NCBI GenBank assembly: GCA_946811695.1
Contig: OX328124.1
Coordinates: forward strand, 27,733,448-27,797,447
Length of the DNA: 64,000 nt
DNA from: Gonocerus acuteangulatus
Taxonomy: Eukaryota > Arthropoda > Insecta > Hemiptera > Coreidae
Reading direction: 5' to 3'
Shown: positions 21,654 to 32,961 of the stretch, piece after piece
How positions within the stretch are numbered: the first letter of the stretch is position 1
Layout of the letters: each line of letters opens with the position of its first letter
Translations under genes and position numbers: made by a program
The notes under the pieces: generated by a model
The model's input: the letters and a program-made list of their open reading frames with translations, nothing else
Told to the model about the DNA's origin: nothing
The model's database searches: none

Positions 21654-23182
21654 CACGTGTCTGTCTGTTTTTCTGTTTGTTTGTTCCTTATACAAATCCA
21701 CACCGTTTGACCGATTTTGACCAAACTTGGAATAATGGTAGGTATTGATACGAGAAATCTCCTAGGCTAGGTCAAAAAAATCTACCAGCTGTCTGTCTGT
21801 ATGTTTGTCCCTTATACAAATCCACACCGTTCGTCCGATTTTGACTAAACTCGGTACACATGTGGATCTTAATCTGGGGAGTGTCGTAGGCTAAGTCAAA
21901 AACGTCTAACAGCTGTCTGTCTGTATGTTTGTCCCTTATACAAATCCACCCCGTTTGACCGATTTTGACCAAACTTGGAATCATGGTAGGTCTTGTTACG
22001 AGAAATCTCCTAGGCTAGGTCAAAAAAATCTACCAGCTGTCTGCCTGTATGTTCGTCCCTTATACAAATCTACACCGTTCGTCCGATTTTGACTAAGCTC
22101 GGTACACTTGTGGATCTTAATCTAGGGAGTATCGTAGGCTAAGTCAAAAACGTCTACCAGCTGTCTGTCTGTATGTTTGTCCCTTATACAAATCCACACC
22201 GTTCGTCCAATTTTGACCAAACTTGGAATAATGGTAGCTCTTGATACGGCGATTGCCATAGGCTAGGTCAACACGGCTACCATCTGTCTGTATGTATGTT
22301 TGTTCTTTATACAAACCCACACCGTTTGACAGATTTTGATCAAACTGGGCACACAGGTTGGTCTTGATCAGGGGAGTGTCATAGGCCAGGTCAAAATGTC
22401 TAACAGCTGTCTGTCCGTATGTTTGTCCCTTATACAAATCCACACCGTTTGACCGATTTTGACCAAACTTGGAATCATGGTAGGTCTTGTTACGAGAAAT
22501 CTCCTAGGCTAGGTCAAAAAAATCTACCAGCTGTCTGTCTGTATGTTCGTCCCTTATACAAATCCACACCGTTCGTCCGATTTTGACTAAACTCGGTACA
22601 CTTGTGGATCTTAATCTAGGGAGTATCGTAGGCTAAGTCAAAAACGTCTACCAGCTGTCTGTCTGTATGTTTGTCCCTTATACAAATCCACACCGTTCGT
22701 CCAATTTTGACCAAACTTGGAATAATGGTAGCTCTTGATACGGCGATTGCCATAGGCTAGGTCAACACGGCTACCATCTGTCTGTCTGTATGTTAGTTCT
22801 TTATACAAACCCACACCGTTTGACAGATTTTGATGAAACTGGGCACACAGGTTGGTCTTGATCAGGGGAGTGTCATAGGCCAGGTCAAAAACGTCTACCA
22901 GCTGCTGTCTGTATGTGCTTTATTTTTTTAAAAATAAAAATCCACACTGTTAGACCGATTTTTACCAAACTTGGCATACATGTTTGTCTTGATACGGGGG
23001 GGGGGTGTTACAGGTTAGGTCAAAGTCGTCTAGGACTCCCAGTTGGGAGGTCACGGGTTCGAAACAGTTACAGATTCGTGTTATTTGATTTTAATAATAC
23101 TTATTTGGTTTTTAATTTATTTAGGCTTTTCTATATGCAGAAAGTAGGTGTAGCATGGCACGCCGGGTAACAGCTAGTAATA
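21654..23182 (+). repeat. Family C element: ~123-bp array with four-unit higher-order repeat, tRNA-like segment and TA tail
   Basis: Units start near 21654, 21787, 21911, 22036, 22160, 22281, 22405, 22530, 22655, 22777 and 22900, each with 'ctgtctgtatgtttgtccct', 'atacaaatccacaccgtt' and 'ccgattttgaccaaac'. By diagnostic words the order is A'B'ABCDABCDE, a four-unit repeat of about 494 bp duplicated once (A 'aatcatggtaggtcttgtta', B 'cacttgtggatcttaatcta', C 'gtagctcttgatacggcgat', D 'cacacaggttggtcttgatc'). After the last unit come a B-box-like 'ggtcacgggttcgaaac' (23047-23063) and the end 'cgccgggtaacagctagta' followed by TA repeats. Similar ends occur on short interspersed elements of many arthropods. 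Frames across it (such as QTYRQTAGR repeats) are not proteins. Confidence 0.85.
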
Positions 23183-24160
23183 TATATAAATATATACACA
23201 CAAAGGTACATACACACATTTCCACCGTCGATATTTTTGGGACGTTAAAGTATCTCTTCGTGCTCTAGCATCCTGAATAATTATCCGATTTTGATGATAT
23301 TCCGGATAAACAGAATTCGCCTGATTAATGGGTTCATGTTCTCTATTTAGCAGAATCGGCCTATTACCGTAAAATTCACGCCGAAGAAATCTTAGCGCTC
23401 CCGGCTTTGCTTACGTAGGCTTCCAGGTACACGATTTATAGGTTTTATAAGTAAGTCCACTTTCAAGGAAATATCTTTAACCGTTGTTGAGAAAAAAAGA
23501 GAGAAGAACTCTGAAAACCCAAGTTCTTTTGTCTTTTTTTCTCAATTTTCTTTTTGATCTTTTGCTCCTAAAAGAGTTCAACATTTATTTTCAGACTTCG
23601 CAGTCATAAAAAAAAATTATACAATTTCATAGTAGAGGAAACATAAAAAAATTAACAGTCCCAATTCAAGCTTTCAATAATTACAGAGTTAAGAAAAATA
23701 TGAACACTGGCTTAAATGACGCAATTTGAACGAGTCGAACTTTTTTTATATTAGTATTATGCTATTATTTTGATAGTTTTTAATCAAATTATATTAATTA
23801 TATAATTATATAGTACCATTATATTAATAGTAAATTTATTTTAGTTAACATTTTATATATGTTATTTAATTACCATATTTTCTTTTGTTCCAGGTGAGTT
23901 CTATTTATCTACTTACCTTGTTCCCGAATGAAGAAAACGTAAGTAAATTGAATAAATCATGGAAAACTCGATTTATGGATTATATTGATAGTCGATAGAA
24001 ATAAATAAATTAACAGGCTCAAGAACAAATTTCGGGAAATTTGCTGCTTTGAAGGGCCATTTTTATAAAGAAAATTCTAATATGAATTATGAGGCAATTT
24101 CATGTACCAAAAACGCAAAGAAATACTCCCCACGTAGTTTTAGAGAATAGTAAAATAATA

Positions 24161-24169
<9 letters not shown>
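23183..24169. other. AT-rich stretch with a diverged dispersed-repeat piece
   Basis: 23225-23420 contains 'ttatccgattttgatgatat', 'attcgcctgattaatgggtt' and 'aatcttagcgctcccggctt', reminiscent of the short interspersed elements nearby, but I could not place it in a family. The rest is AT-rich without signal. Confidence 0.35.

Positions 24170-24231
<62 letters not shown>
24170..24231. repeat. (TA)n microsatellite
   Basis: About 31 TA units, 85 bp before the 49-bp array. Confidence 0.95.
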
Positions 24232-24233
<2 letters not shown>

Positions 24234-24315
24234 TTTAACGGGTTATCTTAGCTGACAATTGAGAGAGAAAACGAATAAAGAACGTATTTGCTGAATCCAG
24301 TTTGGTACTACATTT

Positions 24316-27257
24316 ATATTTTAACGGGTTATCGATCTTAGGGAGGATGGGTGAAGATTTGAAGATATTTTAACGGGTTATCGATCTTAGGGAGGATGGG
24401 TGAAGATTTGAAGATATTTTAACGGGTTATCGATCTTAGGGAGGATGGGTGAAGATTTGAAGATATTTTAACGGGTTATCGATCTTAGGGAGGATGGGTG
24501 AAGATTTGAAGATATTTTAACGGGTTATCGATCTTAGGGAGGATGGGTGAAGATTTGAAGATATTTTAACGGGTTATCGATCTTAGGGAGGATGGGTGAA
24601 GATTTGAAGATATTTTAACGGGTTATCGATCTTAGGGAGGATGGGTGGAGATTTGAAGATATTTTAACGGGTTATCGATCTTAGGGAGGATGGGTGAAGA
24701 TTTGAAGATATTTTAACGGGTTATCGATCTTAGGGAGGATGGGTGAAGATTTGAAGATATTTTAACGGGTTATCGATCTTAGGGAGGATGGGTGAAGATT
24801 TGAAGATATTTTAACGGGTTATCGGTCTTAGGGAGGATGGGTGAAGATTTGAAGATATTTTAACGGGTTATCGATCTTAGGGAGGATGGGTGAAGATTTG
24901 AAGATATTTTAACGGGTTATCGAATTTAGGGAGGATACGTGAAGATTTGAAGATATTTTAACGGGTTATCGAATTTAGGGAGGATACGTGAAGATTTGAA
25001 GATATTTTAACGGGTTATCGATCTTAGGGAGGATGGGTGGAGATTTGAAGATATTTTAACAGGTTATCGATCTTAGGGAGGATGGGTGAAGATTTGAAGA
25101 TATTTTAACGGGTTATCGATCTTAGGGAGGATGGGTGGAGATTTGAAGATATTTTAACGGGTTATCGATCTTAGGGAGGATGGGTGAAGATTTGAAGATA
25201 TTTTAACGGGTTATCGATCTTAGGGAGGATGGGTGAAGATTTGAAGATATTTTAACGGGTTATCGATCTTAGGGAGGATGGGTGAAGATTTGAAGATATT
25301 TTAACGGGTTATCGATCTTAGGGAGGATGGGTGAAGATTTGAAGATATTTTAACGGGTTATCGATCTTAGGGAGGATGGGTGAAGATTTGAAGATATTTT
25401 AACGGGTTATCGATCTTAGGGAGGATGGGTGAAGATTTGAAGATATTTTAACGGGTTATCGATCTTAGGGAGGATGGGTGGAGATTTGAAGATATTTTAA
25501 CGGGTTATCGATCTTAGGGAGGATGGGTGGAGATTTGAAGATATTTTAACGGGTTATCGATCTTAGGGAGGATGGGTGAAGATTTGAAGATATTTTAACG
25601 GGTTATCGGTCTTAGGGAGGATGGGTGAAGATTTGAAGATATTTTAACGGGTTATCGATCTTAGGGAGGATGGGTGAAGATTTGAAGATATTTTAACGGG
25701 TTATCGAATTTAGGGAGGATACGTGAAGATTTGAAGATATTTTAACGGGTTATCGAATTTAGGGAGGATACGTGAAGATTTGAAGATATTTTAACGGGAT
25801 ATCGATCTTAGGGAGGATGGGTGGAGATTTGAAGATATTTTAACGGGTTATCGATCTTAGGGAGGATGGGTGAAGATTTGAAGATATTTTAACGGGTTAT
25901 CGATCTTAGGGAGGATGGGTGAAGATTTGAAGATATTTTAACGGGTTATCGATCTTAGGGAGGATACGTGAAGATTTGAAGATATTTTAACGGGTTATCG
26001 GTCTTAGGGAGGATGGGTGAAGATTTGAAGATATTTTAACGGGTTATCGATCTTAGGGAGGATGGGTGGAGATTTGAAGATATTTTAACGGGTTATCGAT
26101 CTTAGGGAGGATGGGTGGAGATTTGAAGATATTTTAACGGGTTATCGATCTTAGGGAGGATGGGTGAAGATTTGAAGATATTTTAACGGGTTATCGATCT
26201 TAGGGAGGATGGGTGAAGATTTGAAGATATTTTAACGGGTTATCGATCTTAGGGAGGATGGGTGAAGATTTGAAGATATTTTAACGGGTTATCGATCTTA
26301 GGGAGGATGGGTGAAGATTTGAAGATATTTTAACGGGCTGATCTTAGGGAGGATGGGTGAAGATTTGAAGATATTTTAACGGGTTATCGATCTTAGGGAG
26401 GATGGGTGAAGATTTGAAGATATTTTAACGGGTTATCGGTCTTAGGGAGGATGGGTGAAGATTTGAAGATATTTTAACGGGTTATCGATCTTAGGGAGGA
26501 TGGGTGAAGATTTGAAGATATTTTAACGGGCTGATCTTAGGGAGGATGGGTGAAGATTTGAAGATATTTTAACGGGTTATCGATCTTAGGGAGGATGGGT
26601 GAAGATTTGAAGATATTTTAACGGGTTATCGGTCTTAGGGAGGATGGGTGAAGATTTGAAGATATTTTAACGGGTTATCGATCTTAGGGAGGATGGGTGA
26701 AGATTTGAAGATATTTTAACGGGTTATCGATCTTAGGGAGGATGGGTGAAGATTTGAAGATATTTTAACGGGTTATCGATCTTAGGGAGGATGGGTGAAG
26801 ATTTGAAGATATTTTAACGGGTTATCGATCTTAGGGAGGATGGGTGAAGATTTGAAGATATTTTAACGGGTTATCGATCTTAGGGAGGATGGGTGAAGAT
26901 TTGAAGATATTTTAACGGGTTATCGGTCTTAGGGAGGATGGGTGAAGATTTGAAGATATTTTAACGGGTTATCGATCTTAGGGAGGATGGGTGAAGATTT
27001 GAAGATATTTTAACGGGTTATCGATCTTAGGGAGGATGGGTGAAGATTTGAAGATATTTTAACGGGTTATCGATCTTAGGGAGGATGGGTGAAGATTTGA
27101 AGATATTTTAACGGGTTATCGATCTTAGGGAGGATGGGTGAAGATTTGAAGATATTTTAACGGGTTATCGAATTTAGGGAGGATACGTGAAGATTTGAAG
27201 ATATTTTAACGGGTTATCGATCTTAGGGAGGATGGGTGAAGATTTGAAGATATTTTT
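24316..27257. repeat. 49-bp minisatellite, ~60 copies
   Basis: Unit: 'gatattttaacgggttatcg' + 'atcttagggaggatgggtga' + 'agatttgaa'. The span of 2942 bp equals 60 units. Variants: 'ggtctt', 'gaattt...atacgtg', 'gtggag' and a 3-bp-deleted 'cgggctgatctt' (about 26336 and 26530). Variant order shows higher-order duplication: the series ggtctt-gatctt-gaattt-gaattt-gtggag occurs near 24822 and again near 25605, 783-784 bp (16 units) apart. A lone partial unit 'tttaacgggttatcttag' sits upstream at about 24234. It is noncoding: stops in every frame. Confidence 0.97.
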
Positions 27258-28354
27258 CCATAACTTCTATCATGAGTGGAATCTTAATTGCAGCATTCCT
27301 GCTAAAACTTACATACTTAAAATAATGTGATCCTAATGAAAATAAAAATAAGTACAAAAGTAGATATATATTTTCATTATTATTTATTAATTTTATGCAA
27401 TGATACGGTGACATTGTGTAGATCCGACCAATAGGTTCTATTATTCCCCCTATGTAAAAAATAGTCCCTAATCCATGAAATAACCATTTAAGGCAAAACG
27501 AGGAGTGCGATCTTAAAAACGTTACTGCACCTCGGTCAAAATTACTGAACATAATTGTCAGAAATTCTAATATAATAACAGATAACTAGCACTAATATAT
27601 TGATAATCCGTTAAATGATAATTTAATTCTTCCTTCCTGATTACAATAATATTAGACCAAATAATTGTTAGATGAGCTTGAGCCAAGAACCTAAAGAAAG
27701 ACATTTCTCCTACAAGTTGAGAGACCTTCAAATGTCACATAGTCTAAATGGCCACGTGCCTATCCCAGCCGAACATTGTCAACGTTGGCATCCGAACCAT
27801 TTCAATAACTCAGCTCAAACACTTCTTAGATATTCGTGATTTAGCCACACGACGAAGGAATGTAACCAGTCTGGTTACACTCATGAAAGAATATTTGATA
27901 AATTCCTTTTAATTCTCTTAAGAACCATTCTTCTATTTTCCTCGATAAATTCACAGTGGCATTCCATTATGGCAGACAAGCAACAGATAAATAACAATTG
28001 AACACTTACTAAGATAATGGGAACACGGGACTAAAAGTCCCACATGACTTGTCTGAATTATTTTGTGAAAAACAAAACCGCAAAATCTGCAACCATTCTA
28101 CGAAACCTCCGTAAAATAAAACACCTACGTAACATACAAATATGACACAACGTTCCAAATATATGCGAAACGACAGTGAATGTGTGTTTATTTGTCTGTT
28201 TATATGTATGACTGTGTTTGTGTGTTAGTATTTAAAATTATATTTATTTAATATGTTTGTGCATATTTTACATATTTTTACTTTTGTTTTTATATTACAA
28301 TTTCACTGAGTATGCGAGTAAATCTCCTTACTGTTATAAAACTCCGTAAATAAA
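27258..28354. other. Intergenic stretch right of the 49-bp array
   Basis: No gene or transposon recognised. A 109-codon minus-strand frame at 27223-27552 begins in the array and has no family resemblance. Confidence 0.45.
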
Positions 28355-28765
28355 TGAGGACCTCAGAGGTCTAAGTAACAAACTCCATGTTTTGAGGAAA
28401 ATGGTGTCAAAGTTGAGCATATATGGTTAATAGCAAACACTACATTTTTACAGTTCCGATTACACTAGATGAATCCTCAGGTCCTTAGCTGTTTATTATC
28501 CAAGATACATAATAGGTACATCATCCGGTTTATGATTAATATGCAAAATAATGGGAGAATCCGCACATAGACCCCTTAATTTCCTTCTGGACTTAGTATT
28601 ACAAACGTGACAATACTCATGAGAATACAAGTTAGGTGGCAGCAACTGTCAAGAAAGTCACTTGGATTTCTTTACCCCACAAGATTACGGTGTTCACAAC
28701 GCATTCCTGTATGTAACATTTTTTTCAAAAATTTCACTTAGACCTCTTGGCTTCTGGGGCCCTCA
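28355..28765. mobile_element. MITE family M1, copy 1 (~411 bp)
   Basis: Matches 36631-37068 along its whole length ('cagaggtctaagtaacaaac', 'cggtttatgattaatatgca', 'agaccccttaatttccttct'). Ends are imperfect inverted repeats, TGAGGACC..AGAGGTCTAAGT and its complement with an insertion at the right. No coding capacity; superfamily not determined. Confidence 0.75.
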
Positions 28766-29097
28766 AATATATTTATTTATGTGTATTTCCATATAAATGT
28801 TGATATAGATTTATTGGTAAACAACGTTCCAATTACAATCAATTGGAAAAGTTTGTTAACCAGCAAATAACCAAAATCGGTTCTTCAAAAGTGGTGGTTT
28901 ATGCCAAAACAAATTAAAATTTTTCCCGAGCTTGCCACAATTTTCGCTTTTCTGTGATGAATTACGACATATATTGTGCAAAAAGTTGAAAAATGCAACA
29001 AAAAAAAAAATAGCTCCATTTTTCCAGAATTTCCTCCGGAATCACGGTTCCCCTAAAGATAGCATTCATTTTTATTTTAGTTATTATTTATTTTAGG

Positions 29098-29445
29098 GGG
29101 CTAGGTTAGCTCAGTGGTAGAGCACTGGACTCATATGCTGGAGTTCAAATCTCGAGCAAGCTCTAAAGATTATTTCTTCTAGTGTCTTCGTTCATGAGTT
29201 GGCTTCGGACTCCCTGACCGTCCCTAGACCAACCCAGCCTTTAATTAAGTTATTAATGGGTACCTTGGTGCTAATGACTCTAGCATTCGAAGCTAGTAGT
29301 AGCTTGAACGACGCTACCCATGGTGCCCCAGATGAAGGCTCATGCAAAGTCCGCATGGATATTGAGAGCGATAGTAAGATGCAAGTAGCGGGGACTGGCG
29401 GTGCCTCCCTGCGCCTGGGACTATCCCAGGATCAATACGGTTAAG
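29098..29445 (+). mobile_element. tRNA-derived SINE, family S1 head with a different tail
   Basis: Head 'gggctaggttagctcagtgg' with A box, B box 'gagttcaaatctcgagc', and central block to 'aatgactctagcattcgaag' match the full-length S1 copies. After about 29285 the sequence differs ('gatgaaggctcatgcaaagt', 'ctatcccaggatcaatacgg'), so this is a second subfamily or a fusion. The 81-codon open frame across it is a by-product of the SINE. Confidence 0.8.
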
Positions 29446-29449
29446 GTAA

Positions 29450-30193
29450 AACTAACTTAAAGTAAGGCAGGGCTGGGTCAGTCACCCTTCTAGAGTCTTG
29501 AGTCTTGTCTATATCTCACAGGTGACCGATGTGTGGTCACCAGCTGTTCTCGCGCGTAACAGTTTTTGATAATTAACAATTCTTATCAGCTAAAAGTCAT
29601 TTAGCATATCCTCATGGCAACCGATATATCTTGATGGATGATTCACCAAATGTACTGAAGGTTTTCTCTTGTCACTTAATAATTATATGGTAATCAAGAT
29701 TGCATACGTTATATCAAAAATAAATATTATATTTAGATAATTCATATGAAATATTAATTAACTAACAGCTAAATTTTAGCTTATCCTTTATTCAAATATA
29801 GAAATTCTAATTATAAGCGGAAGGTCAAAATTGAAATTGAAGGAAACTAAATATAATATATACAGAATTAATTGCAATAGGCCCTACTGTGGAGAATGGG
29901 AAGAGGTACTTATTTCTTGCTCTTATTGCTTGCTCTGTCACGTCTCCTGAGTGTGTTATAAGTTTCAAATATTATACCTTATATCGCACTAGTATTTATA
30001 AAGTGACACAACTCCAAAATCGGTTTTGTTCACACCGTTATAGTTATGACAATGAAAGACACGGTAAATATCTCTTTATCAACCATCAAAACTGTATGTA
30101 CCTAGCGTCAGAGCTTGTGTCACACTTTGCGATTTTTCCGTGTAAACAGAATTTAAATTTAATTGATAGTTCATTATCCAACGTTTCCAATCC
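29450..30193. other. Intergenic stretch, AT-rich
   Basis: No recognisable feature until the LINE remnant. A frame of 117 codons (29889-30242) runs out of frame into the LINE and is not supported as a gene. Confidence 0.4.
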
Positions 30194-30424
30194 AAAGTCC
30201 TTTGTAAAATCCTCAACGCCCCTCTCTACGTCTCAAACCTGACTATCCACCGAGACACTAATATTCCCTTTGTCCATGATTTAGCCAAATCCCGATTCCT
30301 GATTTTTTTTTTTTTTCTCCCAGCACACCCCAATCCTCTTGGCAGATCCCTCTCTTCTAATGTGTTTCCTGATAATCCTCCTCGCCGCCTCCGCCGCAAT
30401 TGGCCACGAGACAACTTATTGTAA
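30194..30424 (+). pseudogene. LINE (jockey-type) ORF2 C-terminus, 5'-truncated
   Basis: The frame reads 'KVLCKILNAPLYVSNLTIHRD', continues 'IPFVHDLAK', then an F run from a T tract, 'AHPNPLGRSL' and 'RRLRRNWPRDNLL' followed by TAA (30422-30424). The order APWYV..N..IHRDLxIP / HPNPL / RRLKRxWPRDL is the standard C-terminal end of jockey-clade ORF2 after the reverse transcriptase. 76 residues remain. A SINE sits 25 bp past the stop, in the 3' UTR, and the UTR resumes at 30810. Confidence 0.85.
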
Positions 30425-30449
30425 GAAATAGTGTAAATATTGTAAATAG

Positions 30450-30797
30450 GGGGCGAGGTTAGCTCAGTGGTAGAGCACTGGACTAATATGCTGGAGGACC
30501 TGAGTTCAAATCCCGAGCAAGCACTAAAGATTTTTTCTTCTAGTGTCTTCGTTTATGGGTTGAATTTGGCCTCCCTGACCGTCCCTAGGCCAACCCAGGC
30601 TGTAATTAATTTAATAATGGGTACCTTGGGCGCTAATGACTCTAGCAGTCGAAGCAGCCAAGGGGGAAATCAGGCGGCCGGAGCATAGTGCTGACCACAC
30701 TATCTCCCTTGTGTGCCGTATGGTCATGAATCAGGTACCTCTATAGTATCTGCCCCTCAGGGCCCCCGTGGCCTGTTACGGGACTGATTTCTTTTTT
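30450..30797 (+). mobile_element. tRNA-derived SINE, family S1, full length, inserted in a LINE 3' UTR
   Basis: 348 bp with head 'gggcgaggttagctcagtgg', B box 'gagttcaaatcccgagc' and tail 'acgggactgatttctttttt'. Exact 12-bp target-site duplication TATTGTAAATAG at 30438-30449 and 30798-30809. Near-identical to the minus-strand copy at 14329-14672. Expected to be transcribed, if at all, by RNA polymerase III and mobilised by a LINE reverse transcriptase. Confidence 0.95.
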
Positions 30798-30809
30798 TAT
30801 TGTAAATAG

Positions 30810-31023
30810 TGTACATAGTTCAACCAAGTTTACTGTAAAATAATATAAGACCGAAATTGCCATTAGGAGTAGCAGTAATGTCTGCCTTCTCCCCTCATCT
30901 CATCCAGTCTGTATGTTGTGTATGTTTTGTAACAGATTGTAAATTCTCAATAAAAGTGAACTTTCTTCTAAAAAATAAAAAAAAAATAAAAATAAAAAAA
31001 ATAAATAAATAAATAAATAAAAA
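30810..31023 (+). mobile_element. LINE 3' UTR and A-rich tail
   Basis: Continues the LINE interrupted by the SINE; contains 'aataaaagtgaactttcttc' and ends in A-rich (AAATA)n sequence typical of LINE tails. Confidence 0.75.
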
Positions 31024-31921
31024 AAAGAAAGAAATTGATAGTTCAGGCTTACATTAATCATCTCTGATTCTTTGAGCCAATTAAGTTCTTTTAACTATAT
31101 ATCCGACAAATTGCTGCGCAGTCATTCCGATATTGTCCGTTCGATCCATTGTGTTTTATTTATTTTTTTTTTTACGGCGGACAGTGTTCCCTTTTCAATA
31201 ATAATGGTGCAAAAATTACTTTCACTTGATGGATCTCGTTCAAACTTGGTATAGTGTTTATTAAAGGGTGGAAAAGTACTGCCTTTTTTGCTACGTTTTA
31301 TTTTTACTTTTTCTCTTGTTCCGAAACTTTCGTAGTTAGGGACCCCTGCGCTCACCATGACTTTAGGGAGTACCTGGAAGATTGGGAAGACTAATATTTT
31401 TTTCCAAGAATTCAGATTTTTTTTTCATTTTCATAATTATCTTTTTTAAAGCTATAAGAAATAATTATTAACAATCCATTTCTTTGTCCTGTTGTGAGAA
31501 ACCTCGTTTGACCTATGTATACCACAGACATCTGTTGAAAATGGTCTCCTGTTTAATAACGTGTTCCCACCGAGATGTTCTCATCACTGAGCACAAAATA
31601 ACGGGCAGTTGTAAAATCATGTTCGGCCTTTCAATATAATGTGTTCGCCCCCCCCCCCCCACCAATGACTAGAGCGGAGGATAGATATAATCCGGGGAAT
31701 TGTATGGGTAGAATAAAATGGTCATTGATTAATGATCCTTTCCTGATTAATGAACTTATTCTACTTAATTTGTTTCAAATACAGAAAACAAAAAAAGTTC
31801 TCCTCTAAAGAGGTACCGTTATGACATGAAACATGTGGAGTAATATATAGTACTAGATAAAACGAAACATATGCTACTTTATAACTAAAATAAGGCCTTC
31901 AAAACGAATAAAGACTATAAT
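31024..31921. other. Intergenic stretch, nothing firm
   Basis: Includes a poly(C) run at about 31650 and short frames on both strands without family resemblance. Confidence 0.4.
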
Positions 31922-32961
31922 GGGTGTCCGAGATATGTGGGCCACATTTTCATAACTCCTAAACGGTTGGAGATTGCAAAATGATCCAAATGAAGTTGTA
32001 GTTCTTTTCTAGATCTATAAATTGGTGCCCTGGGAAATAGGAACATAACCCTTCTAGTAGATCGAGTCGACCTTTCAAGAGAAGGGTTCCTTCTTTACCC
32101 ATATGTTGCATTCCATTATGAAAATAATGTAATAAAAGAACAAGGAAGAACTGTGCAAAAGGATTTTCAATGCGTCTAGTAGTTCTCTCTAAAAATGCGT
32201 TTTGATTTGCATGTATTTTTCATTTGAATTTATAAAAGAAAAAAGACTCTTTAATTTATTCAAATAGTATTTTGCGGGGAGGGCTAATTCAGCTTAAGAA
32301 AGTGTGCTCATCATTCAGCAGAAATAGAAGTTCATTTTTTTAAATTTTACAGTAAATAACATTTTTAATCGTGAGCACTTAACACTTCGCGCGAAGGGTT
32401 GTGCGTTCGATTCCTACTAGGATTGGTGGATTTTGGTAACCTTTAGATAACCCGTCATAAAATTCCTAGTTAATAATAACGGACGTTAAAATTTAAATAA
32501 ATAAATAACATTTTTAATATTAAATGGTCTTAAGCCCCAATTTTATGTGTTTTCTTTTTTAGTTTCGATTAAACGAAATAGTTTTGTTGAATGTACTCTT
32601 CTGAGCTGAATTTTCCCCCCTCCAAAAAAAAATACAGCTTGAATAAATTAAAGAGTCTTTCTTTGGACATTCTGATGAAAACAACATGCAAATCAAAACG
32701 TAATTTTTTTTTTTTTATTTTTATTTTTTTTTTTATTTTTTTTTTTTAGTTCTTTTAATAAATGTTATGCAAAATTAGAGGGAAAGAGGGCACCCTTCCC
32801 TTCAAAGGTCTATTTGAGCCCTAAAAGGGTTAATTTGTTATTTCCGATGGCACCATTTTGTAGAACTCAAAGAGAACTACAACTTTGATCCATTGAAAAT
32901 TTTAAAACCTCTAACCGTTTAGGCGTTATTTCTCTTGTGGCCGCTTCTTTGAGGGTTCCCC
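31922..32961. mobile_element. Fold-back element with ~340-bp inverted arms
   Basis: Left arm 31922-32270 and right arm 32630-32961 are diverged inverted copies. Paired landmarks: 'cctaaacggtt' near the outer end, 'gttgtagttct' further in, and 'gactctttaatttattc' at the inner end, each with its complement on the other side. The ends read GGGTGTCC and GGTTCCCC. Without the SINE in its loop the element was about 890 bp. No transposase is encoded; the superfamily is not determined, and no clear target-site duplication is visible. Confidence 0.75.
32370..32502 (+). mobile_element. SINE family S3 inserted in the fold-back loop
   Basis: Exact 16-bp target-site duplication AAATAACATTTTTAAT at 32354-32369 and 32503-32518. 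The element has a tRNA-like B box 'gtgcgttcgattcctac' and tail 'agataacccgtcataaaatt ... taataataacggacgttaaa' then (AAAT)n. The tail matches 50324-50497. The head starts at 'cgtgagcactt', about 13 bp short of the 50-kb copy, so this one is 5'-truncated. Confidence 0.93.

Noticed and set aside
21772..22443. Open frames with QTYRQTAGR-type repeats
   Set aside because: They are translations of the 123-bp array on the antisense strand; noncoding repeat, no start context or conserved protein.
29199..29444. 81-codon frame with a good Met
   Set aside because: It lies entirely inside a SINE.
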